A DNA stretch of 64,000 nt from Agelaius tricolor (lineage: Eukaryota > Chordata > Aves > Passeriformes > Icteridae): assembly GCA_023055355.1 (NCBI GenBank), contig JALJCS010000001.1:24489881-24553880 (forward strand), written 5' to 3'. Positions 38,801 through 50,800 of the stretch are shown here, piece by piece. Made by a program: the position numbers and the translations under genes. The stretch's first letter is position 1, and every line of letters begins with the position of its first letter. Below the pieces are notes generated by a model that was given only the letters and a program-made list of their open reading frames with translations, did not search any database and was not told the origin of the DNA.

Positions 38801-41800
38801 TCAGGGAAAGTAATAAATTTCTTAAGTGCCATTGCCTGAGTTTTTCTGTACTGGCTTAATGGAAGCACTAATTTCAGCCTTTCAGATGGTTTGAATTGCA
38901 ATATCTTTGCTCTCTGTTATCACTTGCAGGGTTTTTCATTGGCCTTACCTTCCAGCTTGCTTTCCCTGATTTGCTGGGTTTTAAACTTTCTCCCAAAGGT
39001 GAATTAATAGAAGTTGTTGGGATTTGAATTTTAGTGTTATTGACCTGCTTTTTTCTTATTTCTCTAATTTTTTTTTAATAAGGCCTGATTAAAAGCTTAT
39101 TCATGCTCACTATTATTCTACAAGTTTTATTTGTCCATAATTTTAGTCAGTCCTGGATTGCCATTCCTTGCATGCAAGGTATCTGTGCTGGCTTGCAGTC
39201 AGGGAAGATGCACTCATTTCCTGGCAGGACAGCCAGGCTTTTGGAGCTCCCTCTCATTAACAATACCTTGTTTCACCAACATATTTATTCCTTTCTTCTT
39301 TGTCAGGCTGTAAACTTCCAAAGAACTTGCTGTAGATACTTTGGTTGCTAACATCTACCTCCAGCCTGCTGGGACCTATTTGGTTTAGTGTTTACACTAG
39401 TGAACTTCACACTGGAAAGTAGAAGCACTGAAATTTCATTGATGGCCCAAAGCTGGAAGGCCAGACTGATAGAATTGGAAGCTGAGATTTTAATGCAGTA
39501 AGACCTAGATGTTCCTCAGGCTGAAGTAGTATTAAAAAAAATAAATAAATTATTCATGCAGGCATTGCTAGCAATGTTCTAGCTATAAACAGCTGCTTGC
39601 CAGGTAGGGGAAAGGGCTATAACATTTTGTACAATTAATTGTACAAAGATTGAACCACTCACTTATTTTGATAACACAAATGCAGTCCCAGGATGAATCA
39701 GAAGTAATTCTAATGGAGATAGAGGCCTTGTGGAAAGTGTTAATGCATCAAAACCATGGTAGGTTCTCCTGTGTAGTACTGCATGCACCCATAACCATAA
39801 AGGGTAAATGTTGTTGTGCTGTGGAGACAGACTAAACCTTTATCATAGAAAAAGAGAGTTAAATAGCTGGATGTTTTTATTTTTTCAGAATATGAAGGCT
39901 TTGAGGATTACTCTTTTCATGCTCACTTAATTCACTTTCTGACAGCAGATGGGCAGACTTGTGCTGAAATGAGCAGCCATACTGTCACACACACACAGAA
40001 AGAAAACAACCTGGCCTTGTGTTATTGTCACCTGGAAATTGAGAAGTTCCCAACTAGTAGGAAGAGGTTTTTGGATGCTGATCTGAAATCAGCAGTGTGT
40101 TTGTGTCTCTCAGTGACAGCCAAAGCTCTGCTCCCAAAGCAGGTGCTGCAGTACTCTGCAGAGTAAAAAACATCAATGCAAGCAGAGACAGGGCACTGGG
40201 AGGGCACTGTCAGGCTGGACTAGGCTGACTCATTACATTAATTTGCATTAATTTTCAAAGCCACATGCTTGAGCAGTGTTCAAGACTACCTTTAGATGTG
40301 CCCTCACCATGTCCTGGCTTCTCTTTTTGTGTCTCTCCTTCTGAGCAGTGTTTTGTGTCACTTCAGCTGACTGGGGCCACATTTTAGTCAAATTGTTTCT
40401 GCATCTTTAGGGCCGAGTTAATAATTTCCCCAAACCTCTGGGGAACCCACAGAGAGCCAAGACCTGCTTGCAGTCTGCTTAGGTCCAGCACACCCAGGGG
40501 GCTGCTATGCCTGAGCCAGTCCTGGGAGCATAAATTGGGAGTGCTGATCCCGTGTTCCCTGGCACTTGTGTAAAGAGATTGTTGAGGCGCCAGAGGTGAA
40601 ATACCGTGGAGCCAAGCAGAGTTTGGCAAGGGCTGTGAATTTGAGCTCAAAGCTGCACAAAAAGCAGCTACAGCTGTTCCCAGTGAAGAGCTGGCCCCTG
40701 GAGCCAGGGCGCTGCAGCCGCTCGGTGCTACCTTTTGTAGCAATTCTGGACTTGAGCTGTTCCTTTTTCTGTGCTGTGGGTAATCCATGGCACCTGGGTG
40801 TGCTACCTGCAGACCCTCAGCTGTGCTTTTCAGTGGGTTTGATCCATATTTGAAAGTATTTATAGGATGTCTGCAGTTGCAGATTAATTAACTTGGCAAG
40901 TGCCAAGGGTTCTTCATGATGCGCTCTCCTGGCCCTTTCCACACACATCCCCCAGCATCCCCTTCCCCAGATGCTTCTGCTCAGTGGATAGTGGGATCTG
41001 AACATCTCTTTATATGGAACAAAATATTTTTACTTTCATACCTAGTGTTTTCAGGCTGGTAGAATTGTCAAGGATTTTTTGTTGGTACCCACTGTCTTCA
41101 GAAGTTTTGACTTTTTCTCCCTTGTCATCCTTACATACATATCTATCATAACATGACAGGCTCTTTTTTCCCTAGAAGGAAATAAAAGTCTAGACATGCT
41201 GCTTTGTATTGGAAAATAGTGAGGCTGCAGGAAAGGGTTGTAGTCTAGTGCTCTTGATTGTTCACTTGAGCAAGTATAGTATGAAAGAGTTAAATCACTG
41301 ATTGTCTTAACTTGCAAATACAAGAATTTGGCCTCAGGCAATTAACTGCTGTTTGAGAATGGTGTTGGTAGCTGTCATCCTCTCTAGTATTTCAAAAGAT
41401 TTTTACATTAATATTATATCTGCCCTACAGGTTATTCTAACAAAAGGAAATTTACAGTCTTAGACTAAAAAGATCTTTCAATGGGCTGTCTCTTTTTCTC
41501 ATCCTTCTGCTTCTTTAAGGAGAGGCTTAATCAAATTTTACCTAGCCTGTGTCCTTCTAACAAGTGTTTTAAATATGTATCTTCAAAGGTAATGTTGAGT
41601 AAACACATCTAGTTAAAAAGGTAAAAAAATGTTCTTTCTTTAATGGGAACTTCAGAGAGCTAATTTGTATCTGAATGCCCTGTAGATATTCTTTTCCCTA
41701 AGCTCCAGGAGAGCCTCTTCTGCCAGCGGCTTGACTGAATTCCTCTTGGACTCTTCATGCCTCTCATCTGCAGAGTCCAACAGGTGCAACTGCCTCCATC

Positions 41801-44800
41801 CATAAGAATTTCAATTGCAGGTTGTCTCCACTGTTCTAAGCAACAATGAGAAATTTGATCCTAAATTTGTGGTGTCACTTTGCACTGATCTTGTGGAACC
41901 AGAAGTGTCAAGCTCAGTGTTAAATCAAGAATTTATGGATTAACAATGAGCGGTCTTTTGTAAATACCCTCAGGCTTTAATTTATAAGACTGTTGGTGCC
42001 AGATTTTAATAGAAAGGTCATTGTTAATACATTACTCTTGGGTTTGGCCAGTGTTATTTTATCTCTGAATATACATACTATAAAAAAATATATTGGTAGA
42101 TAAATGAGACATGGTACTAGATTGGAGTAATTATCTAAACATTTATGTCAAACTAGTGACAGCTCCAATGTTTAGCTTTTCTTAGTGATGCAGTTAAGCA
42201 ATGCACATGTGGTAAGATGACTGTTGTGTCTAATTTAGCAACCAGAGAGTGAGTTTCTTTGTTCCTTTTTCCTTTATCTGAGACAGGTTTTCTACTGTTC
42301 TCAGTGGAGAGACTCATGGGGTTCTTGTTCAAAGCACCCATGTTTTTTCTTGGAAAGAAGTGGAGACAACTGTTTTTCATCTTTATCATATTTGCTCCTT
42401 TTGTACTGGACTTCTATGGCTCAACTTTCATTGTATTAATATGCTAAATAAGAACAAAACCTTTATGTATGTGTTAGTTTTAAATTTTTCAATTGTTATA
42501 ATTATTGACCTGGTTTCTTTTGCCTTTTTAGATCTCTGAGTTTGACTTGATCTGTTAAGCTATGATTCTGTGGAAATAAGTCTGAGTTTCTCATAATTTC
42601 AATTTCAGATGTTTTAGGGAATGCCAGACATAGATTGCACAATCATGCAGTCTGAGTATTAATCTTATGCTTAATTTGGGAAATATTTCCAAGCATTCCT
42701 TGAGGATTGTAGGGAAGTCTGTTTCATGTTTGTTTCTTAAAGAAGTGCTAAAGTAATTGTTGAAAAAATCTTAATTTTAGATCTTACTGTTTGTTGTGTC
42801 AAAGGTGATTAGAGTTTTCTTAATACCATATTGCTAATTTACAGTTATTCTTCTACTCAACTCCTCTTCTAGTCCACTTTTCCTCAACTATTCAAATTTT
42901 GGGTTGAATGCTGAGTTCCCTGTGTCTGCTACGATTTTCAAACCCTCACTCATAAAAAAGTGTCAGTGTTCCAAATTCACAGCAGAATATTATGTTAGTT
43001 TGGTTAATATTTTTACTAAAAATGGATATTAATTACTAGTGAAGTTGAAGAGCAATAAAAGTTACTACTTCATTGATGCAAAGTTAGGGGAATATTTGGC
43101 TATTTGTCATCAGTGCTTTTTGAAATGGAACTGTAATTTTCCCTGGTGGTAGGGAAGCTCACGTTCCTTCAAAAGGAACTCCTAAAGGCTCCCGAAGTGC
43201 TCAGATTCCCACAGAGATGAAATACATGTGTCTTGTCACAGCTGTGAGCAGTATTAACTGGAGTCATTCTGAGCTGTTGCTTTTTTCCTTTTATTCTTCA
43301 GGATACAAAGCTTAATAACACAGGTTGCTGTATTAGTTTGTGATGGTATATAATTCTTGATTATATTCATCTGCAAAGCTCTTGACACTTCTTCCTGTGG
43401 TGTCCTCGTGCCTTAGCTTGGCCGCTAGGATTTGGAAAGGTGGGTGGCTGGGCAGGGGAAAGAACCACTTGGAGAGCTGGCCTGGGAGGGTTGTGGTTAA
43501 TGGATCATGCTGTACCTGGTGGCCAGTAGGTGACACAGGGAGTCTGCAGGATTCTGCTCTGGCCCTGCCCTGCTCATCATCTCTAGCAGTGGCCTGAGGT
43601 GGGTGACACAGGGTGCTCTCAGGTTTGCAGTGACAGCAGACTGGGGGCCCAGTGGCTGTGCTGGGGAGATGGGCTTGTGGGAGCCTCGTTAATGAAGCAG
43701 AGACAAATTCCAAGTCCTGCGTCTATGGAAAAGAAGAGTCTCTGGCAGGAGCACAGTGTGGGGACCAAACTCTATGGAAAGGGCCCCCGAGGTGCTGTCA
43801 GGTACCAGGAGAGGCTGTGCCATCTCCAGCCTAGGGGTTTTTTAAATCTGCATTAGGCAAAAGCCTGAGGAACCTAGTTGGGCCTCATGTCCAGGCAGAG
43901 GTTGGACTTAGACACCTCCTCAGGTCCTTTTCAACCTGAAATACCTCATCCTGTAATGTTGTGACTAATTATTTATTCAGTTTCAAATTTGAATTTTGAA
44001 TTTTGCCTTTATAACTTAACTTGCATGTCTAAAGTCCTACATGCTCAGTCTGTTCTATCAAAAATTCAACTAACCCTTGTTCTATGTGCCTTTAATGTTC
44101 CATTAAAAAAAAATAAAATCTGGGCCTTTACCAAGCTCACATTTCAAAAATAATTGTTATATAACCAGTGTGATTTGCATCTCTGTGCTTATTACTGTGC
44201 TTATTGCTGCTTATTCTTTTGTGTAAACTTGCCACATGATTAATGTGCCTTTTTGTTCCAACAGAGGGAGAATATATCAAGATGTTCATGCGAGGCCGAC
44301 CAATCACAATGTTCATTCCTTCTGACGTAGAAAACTATGATGATATTAGGACGGAGCTGCCTCCTGAAAAGTTAAAACTGGAGTGGGTGTATCCTTAATA
44401 TCAATAACTACTCACTGTTCCCTTTTTGTCTTGTCTTGCATTTGTCCCTTTTAGAATCCAGTCTTGTCTCTTCTCTGTTGAGAGGTTAAAACTAAAAGGT
44501 GAGGGAAAATGTTCAAATTAACATAACAATGGAAATGGTTTGTAACTCCTGTATAGTACAACTTTAAATGACAGGCTACATAGGTATGGAAATACTGTAC
44601 TTTTTCTTTTATTTGTTTTGCTGTTGACACTAATTCTAATTTATTAACTGACTTATATTTACTGCAAAATAAAGCATTTTTGGAAAGTTACACAAATTGA
44701 AAAATGTCCTCCTCTACATCCCACTATGTTAATGTAGGCTTTGCTTCAGGAATAGTTAGTTTTCAACTATGGAAGATGATGAGTTTGTGTCCTTTTTTTT

Positions 44801-47800
44801 GGAGTGAGGATTGGAGAAGCAGCCACCCTTTGCACTGCTTCTGTATTTCAGCTCCAAAGTGAAATAGTTAATTTCTTGGAACCTATTTTTGTATAAAATG
44901 CACTAAATTTGTCATTTGAGGAACTGAGTAGGTGTGTGGCTGATGAAAATTCTCCAAGTTTACTAGATCAGACATAAGGTTAATTTTAAGAGATGTGCTT
45001 TTGCACATGTTTGGGTCTTCCTGTCTCTCCCCCATCTCTGCAGATTTTTCCAGTAAGCTGTTATTGTGTTAGTAAGTTTCTTAGTACTTTAGTAAAATAA
45101 CATGTCTAGGCAGCACTTGAGTTGTTGTAATAATCTGAAGTTTGATGCTCTGAGGTTGCTGAAAGCAGGGAGATTTTTTAGCAACATTGATGATACACTG
45201 TCACATGTCAGGAAGAAAGTTTTGGATTAAAGTCTGACTGGAAGGAAAACAGAACTTTTATTTATGCTTTGTAAAACTGTGGTACCCAATTTTCCAACCA
45301 TCACAGCTCTTGGTTGCTGATGCTGGTACTCTTGACTGTGGAGTGAATTGGGTCAGTTAGTGATCTGGCTGAAATGTAATCTCTTTTTGTGAAGCTAATT
45401 TTCAAGCAGGACCAATACATTAGTTTGATTAGCCTCACAAATATGCAAGGACTGGAACTGGCATGCTGGAGGAACATCAGCTCGACTTTTCCAGCATCAG
45501 TGAGCAGTTTGGACTGATGAAAACTGATCATGAAATCACACCCTCAGTTAAGTAGGTGCAAATCCCAGTGTGGACACATTTAATGTCCAAGAACCTTAAG
45601 TTCAGGTTAAACCAGTTGGCTGCTGAGGTCTAATGAAAGTGAAATAAATCTAGTTGAAAGAGACTGTCCATATGTTTTGGAATCTGTTAAGGGAAATGTC
45701 ATCCCAAATCAGACCAGTATATTTATGAGTGCAGGGTATCTTTTAGATGGAAAGGTGAAGAAAATGAGGAAAAGGCAGTAAAATTTATGAGGACTAAATA
45801 TTGGTCTCTATTAATTTGAACTTGAAAAATTGCTCTTCACTTGGAAAATGCAGCAGCAGCAGACCTTCTGCCTTATGCTTAGGTTTAGCAAGGGGAACAA
45901 ATCTGCAAGGTAGCTGTATCTTGCAAATATGGTGGCAAACTGAACCATGTATACCTTATTAAAAAGGCATGGGGACAATGATTTACTGAGTATTTTACTA
46001 ATGTCAGTATTTTACTGATGTCACCTGAAAGCTCAGCTGAGTGTTGAATAATAGTTCCATTCATAGGTTTTGTTTTGAATTCTTATAATTCTCCAGTCTT
46101 CTGGATGATTTTTATTATTAGGTTTTCCTTTGTTATTACTCTTTTGGAAAATGCTGGTCAGCTATGACCAACTGCAAGGAACAACAGGCAGATTGTTGGG
46201 GTGAGTTTTTTTGGTTTATTGGTTGGTTTGGGGGGGAGGGGGGGGTCTCCTTTTTAGATGTTTCCATTAGGTTTATTAAACTCCTGATACCCTGTACTGT
46301 AGATTCAACTAGGGAAATACAGCTTTTGTCTGCCTTGCAGATTATTGTCATTTAAGAAATGCCTAAGCTGCTTGGCAAGGTAAAGCAGCTCATGGGGGAG
46401 TCTGAGCTTTTGACTGTGTCTGGTTCCTGAGTGATATCATTTAAGTTGAATAATTTAGTTTGAGTATCCCTGCTTTGTACTGCAGTCTTTGCTACTGCAC
46501 TTCAGAACTGGTTAAAGCATATCTGACATTCCTAGGAATAGCAAAATTGGCTTATTTAGTGGCTTCAGAGGTCACAGTCAGTGCAGCTTTTGACAGTGAC
46601 TTTGTAGATTTTTTTCTCCCAGTGTATAGGAGCTCAGTTTCAGGAGGGTATTTCAGACTCTGTTTTATGAGATTATTTTTAGCAGTAGTGCACTTCTTTC
46701 TAAGAATAATTGAAGACAGTTGTAAATATACTGCTGAAATCTGGTGTACGGTAGATCACTTTTCATTGAGGGCAGTAGCTATTTTTAGCCAGTTCAAACA
46801 AACAAACAAAAAAACCTGAAAACTTAAAGTTTTTAAACATATCAAATGTTGTGACAAAACAGTCCTTGTAATTGGTGAGAAATAACCACAATATCAAGGC
46901 AACTATTTCATAATTTCCGTGATTTAATAATCAGTTTCACTGAAATGATGATATTAACATTGAAATTCGGTGGAAATCAAGCATCAAAGTTGTGTCACCC
47001 CTTTTTCTGAAGAGATACAGTCAATTGTTGCATTACTTTTGTTGCATTAATTGTGTTGCACTGTATATGCTGCTTTGTTCTGCATGTGTGGAGCAGGAAA
47101 GAAATGCTGTGGAGCAACAACTCTTTTGTTCACTCAAGATACTCTAGAATGGAAAATGAAGAAAGCAAAAAAAAATTGTCTTACAAAACAGGTGGTTCAT
47201 TTAGGTGTTTGTAACAAGATGTGCTTCTAGAAAATGCAGCCACTCTTTGGTACTTTATTTTGTAGGAGGGGTAAAAGAAATGAAGGTACTGAGAAAATGT
47301 AATTTTTTTTTTTTCTCACAGTTTCATGAATGTCAGAACTCAGTGGTGGGTGCTAAAGTATTTAGCTCTAGCTTGGCTAAGCATGGAAGACTTATGCTTT
47401 GAAAAGACATGTTTGTGTAAATCATTAATACTTTTCTAGGATGAATGTTCAAAGATGTCAATCTTCCTAAATCCTTATCAATACATTCCCCATTGTGTAC
47501 AGCAGATGAGCAAAATCTGCCTCTTTCCTCTGAGAAGGTATTTAAAATAGCATTCTTAATGCTTCAGGATAGAAAAAATATTTTCATTGGTTTGTAGCCC
47601 ATTGCTTTTGAAAGTTCAGTTTAGTTGGTTATTTTTTGTAAAAGGCCATTCTGGAAGTTTCTTTTACTTCCATCAGCATTTAAAAGAGGAAAGAGGAATT
47701 GAGTGGAGAAGTAAATGGTAATGGAGGAGAAGCAGAGGCATCCTTTTTTTCTGCCCTCAGCATTGTGTTGTACCAGCATTGCTCTGGATATTGTTTGCTT

Positions 47801-50800
47801 AGCAGGCCAGTGAATAATCTCTGCTTCAGAGGAGCCTTTGTGTTCTTCCCTGCTAAGGGAAGGCAGCAAGATACGAGTCTGTTTTGTTTTCCACACTCCA
47901 AAGGGGTTTAATTGACAACTGAATGCAGTGTCCCTCTTTGAACTATTGTTTAGCTACAGCATGTGTTTTGTTTTGCAAGTGTTCCTCTGATCTGGTGGCA
48001 CTGCAGAAGAGGAAGGGTAGTGGGGTAGTGCAGTGGGGCATTTTTAGGGGTTCAGTGCGATTTTTGATATAAAGGTGGCCCATTTTATGGAGAATAGAGA
48101 TTAGGAGATACCAGTTCAGATATTCCCAAACCTGAACTACTGCACCTGCCTTCATTTATGAGAAAGGGCCATCTTCATCCATCCAGCTTTCTCCACATGG
48201 GCCTTTCACTTCCTTTTCTTTACCTTATTAACCAGGACCTGAAGCTGGAATCCTTTAACTAAAGCTGCATAATGCGTTTCCCATCTTTTTCTTGCTGTTG
48301 CAGGTGTATTAATTGGCACTGAAGTGGAAAGCTCTCTAAAGTGCACGACATAACAGGAAAATAATATTTTTGGGGCTACATAGTTAGATGTTAAAGTCTG
48401 AGTTATGATGTTAATTGTTCCTGGTGACCCAGAGAAATGAAATATAGGCAGGCAGCCACATTAATAGTCTAGAGGAGGAGAACTGCACCTGTTCCAAAGA
48501 AATAATGAGTTGTAATAACGTTTGATCAGTGCCAACCAAGGCTTGTTCACAGTGTGTGAAACTTCTGAATGTCATTAAGACCTGTGCATGTTCCTACAGA
48601 AAACATGCCTTTTATATATTTTGGGTAGATTTGGATAGAATATCTTTTACTGTGTAAATTCCTTTTAAGTTTGGTTTGTTTAAAAAATACTCTTAAAACA
48701 GTGTAAAGAAATCTTTTCTGAACTTGGCAGCTGCTGTGCAGAAGCTTGCCTTTTTATGTAGGGCATTAGGAATTGTTTTAACAGGCCAAATGAAAGTGAC
48801 AATCTGCTGCCCAGCCTGATGATACACAACTCTGCTGCTGTAAAAAAATGTTAAATTAGAATAGCAAGTCCTGCTGTTATCTAATGAAATTCACATGAAA
48901 ATTTTTACAATACTGCTCTTGCTTTACTTCTACCATATTTTATTTTTAATATCAGTGATCATAATTTCTTGAGGGATTTGGGTTCTTGAAGTACAGGTGT
49001 ATGGGAGTTTTTTGTTTTCTTTTTAAACCGTATTAGTGAAATTGTGCTGTAGTTCCAGAGGGAAAACCTTAAAGAGCATTTGCTGATGTGAGAGCTCCCC
49101 AAGAATCCTTTAAGGGGAAAAAAAATTGGGTTTTTTCTTGTATTCAGTGACTATGAAATCCTTAACTAAAAAAAATATAGATATGGGTATCGTGGAAGAG
49201 ACTGTCGAGCCAATGTTTACCTCCTTCCTACCGGAGAAATTGTGTATTTCATAGCCTCAGTGGTGGTACTGTTTAACTACGAGGAGAGAACCCAGAGGCA
49301 CTACTTGGGTCACACAGACTGTGTTAAATGGTTAGTACACAACATTTGCATGTCAGTGTGTGGGTAATAATGCAGAAATATTTCTTTTCCTCCCCTGCTA
49401 TATGTACAAGCTAATTAATGTCGCTGTAGTTGTAGTTATTTCCTGTTTAATCAGTCCCAGTAGATTTCACTGCAGTAAACACAGCACAAACAAATGCTGT
49501 TAAAGCAGTCCATGCTAGCTTAGGATGTCTGGTTTACATGTAAAACAGGGGGATATGTATACAATCTAAGAGTGCTAGAAAGGATCTTTGCATAAATTGT
49601 TCCAAATAGTTGTCCCAGAAATTAAAAATTGTTGTTAGCCTGACTCTAAATCAGTTGTTTACAGACAATATGGCAAAAGTGCAATCTTAAAGGAGAACTA
49701 GAAAACCGTGTTGAAAAATGAGCAGTCATACTCTCATTTTGTAAAAGATACATGACCCAAGTATAAAGAGAGTCAGGAAAATCAGAAAGAAGTTTGCAAA
49801 AAAAAAGCCTAGAGAATTAAAATTGAGGCCATTTTCATTGTGTCAGGCAGTTACAGAATTTGCTAGGTCAGTCTGAATGAAGAGTAGTGCACAAAATGTA
49901 ATGGTGAACATAAACACTCTACTGTGTGCAGTACCTGACTGGAGAAAATTTGACATCTAAAGCTCTTTTCTCTTGTCTGTGTAATTGATTCCTGAGGGAG
50001 GAATGCTGCCAGTTTGTGTTCTTCACTTTCATTCAGAAAATTGAACTGAATTTTTTTGTAAATTCAGTTTGTAAATTTTTTTGGTATCTGTCATTATGAC
50101 ATCTTCAGGTTTGCCCTGGCCCCCTTTAATCTTTCAATGGCTTTCTTCCCCCTTGTAGTTTTACAGAGAAAGCAATTAAGAATATAAATCAAAAAAACCC
50201 AAGGACTGAGAGGATGTATTCTCTAAAATCTGTTTTGTCACATGAGCTTCAAAGCAAAATGTGATATGCAAGGACACGTTTTTACTTCCACTAGTGGTGC
50301 ACGACACTGCTTTAGTACAATTACATCAGTAACTCATTTCAAGTGGTGGTAATCCTTGACTCCTGGGTGCATAGGCAAGCCCTCAGCCAACTTTTCTGCC
50401 TTTTTTCCCCCAGGTTCATGACATCTCTAGGTTCAGGCATAAAATACACTGTAGTGTTTATAACTATGGCACATAACTATGTGTAGGAGGTTCACTACAG
50501 ACCATGTAGATTGTGGTCTCCCAGGGTAGTGCAAACCTGAGGTGTGTCAGGGCACGTGTGGAGGTGGCTTTTCTGGCACTCCTGGTCAGTACAGTGTGGA
50601 ATGAAATATCTGGTGAGAAACGTTCAAGTTGTCTCCTTAGAAGTGGGATTTAGGATCATAAGTGTCTTCATGGGCTTTTGTTGAGAAACAAATAAAAAAT
50701 TTACAAAACACCTCTCAGTTTTGAAGACGTATGACAGCAAAAGCAAGTCATATTTCTGTCTGTCTTAGTCTTGCAGTTCATCCAGACAAAATTAGAATTG

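Larger units (their letters stand above)
33055..44264 (+). other. EML4: EML4 intron 6 (long; contains alternative exon 6b)
   Basis: An 11.2-kb intron, donor GTAAAT, acceptor TTTTGTTCCAACAG. Exon 6b lies 450 bases after exon 6. Further in are a (GTT)6 microsatellite (35101-35118), a short TG run near 38337, a run of 14 T (38567-38580), a 22-bp palindrome (39626-39647), a GC-richer block of unknown nature (about 40400-40830) and a decayed sense-strand CR1 (about 43465-43962). Confidence 0.88.
44389..49180 (+). other. EML4: EML4 intron 7, minor-class (U12-type) GT-AG intron
   Basis: A 4.8-kb intron whose first eight bases, GTATCCTT, match the U12-type 5' splice-site consensus exactly, and which has TCCTTAAC 14 bases before its end. 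The last 14 bases (TAAAAAAAATATAG) contain no polypyrimidine tract, as expected for removal by the minor spliceosome (U11/U12/U4atac/U6atac). Minor introns are usually spliced slowly, so this step may limit EML4 mRNA output. Elsewhere the intron holds a G-rich run (46230-46245) and an imperfect tandem duplication of an 18-19-bp unit near 45987-46023. Confidence 0.88.

Noticed and set aside
44381..44390. Alternative exon 7 donor two bases earlier (GAGTGG/GTGTAT)
   Set aside because: It would shift the frame into exon 8 and lose the exact U12-type GTATCCTT start.
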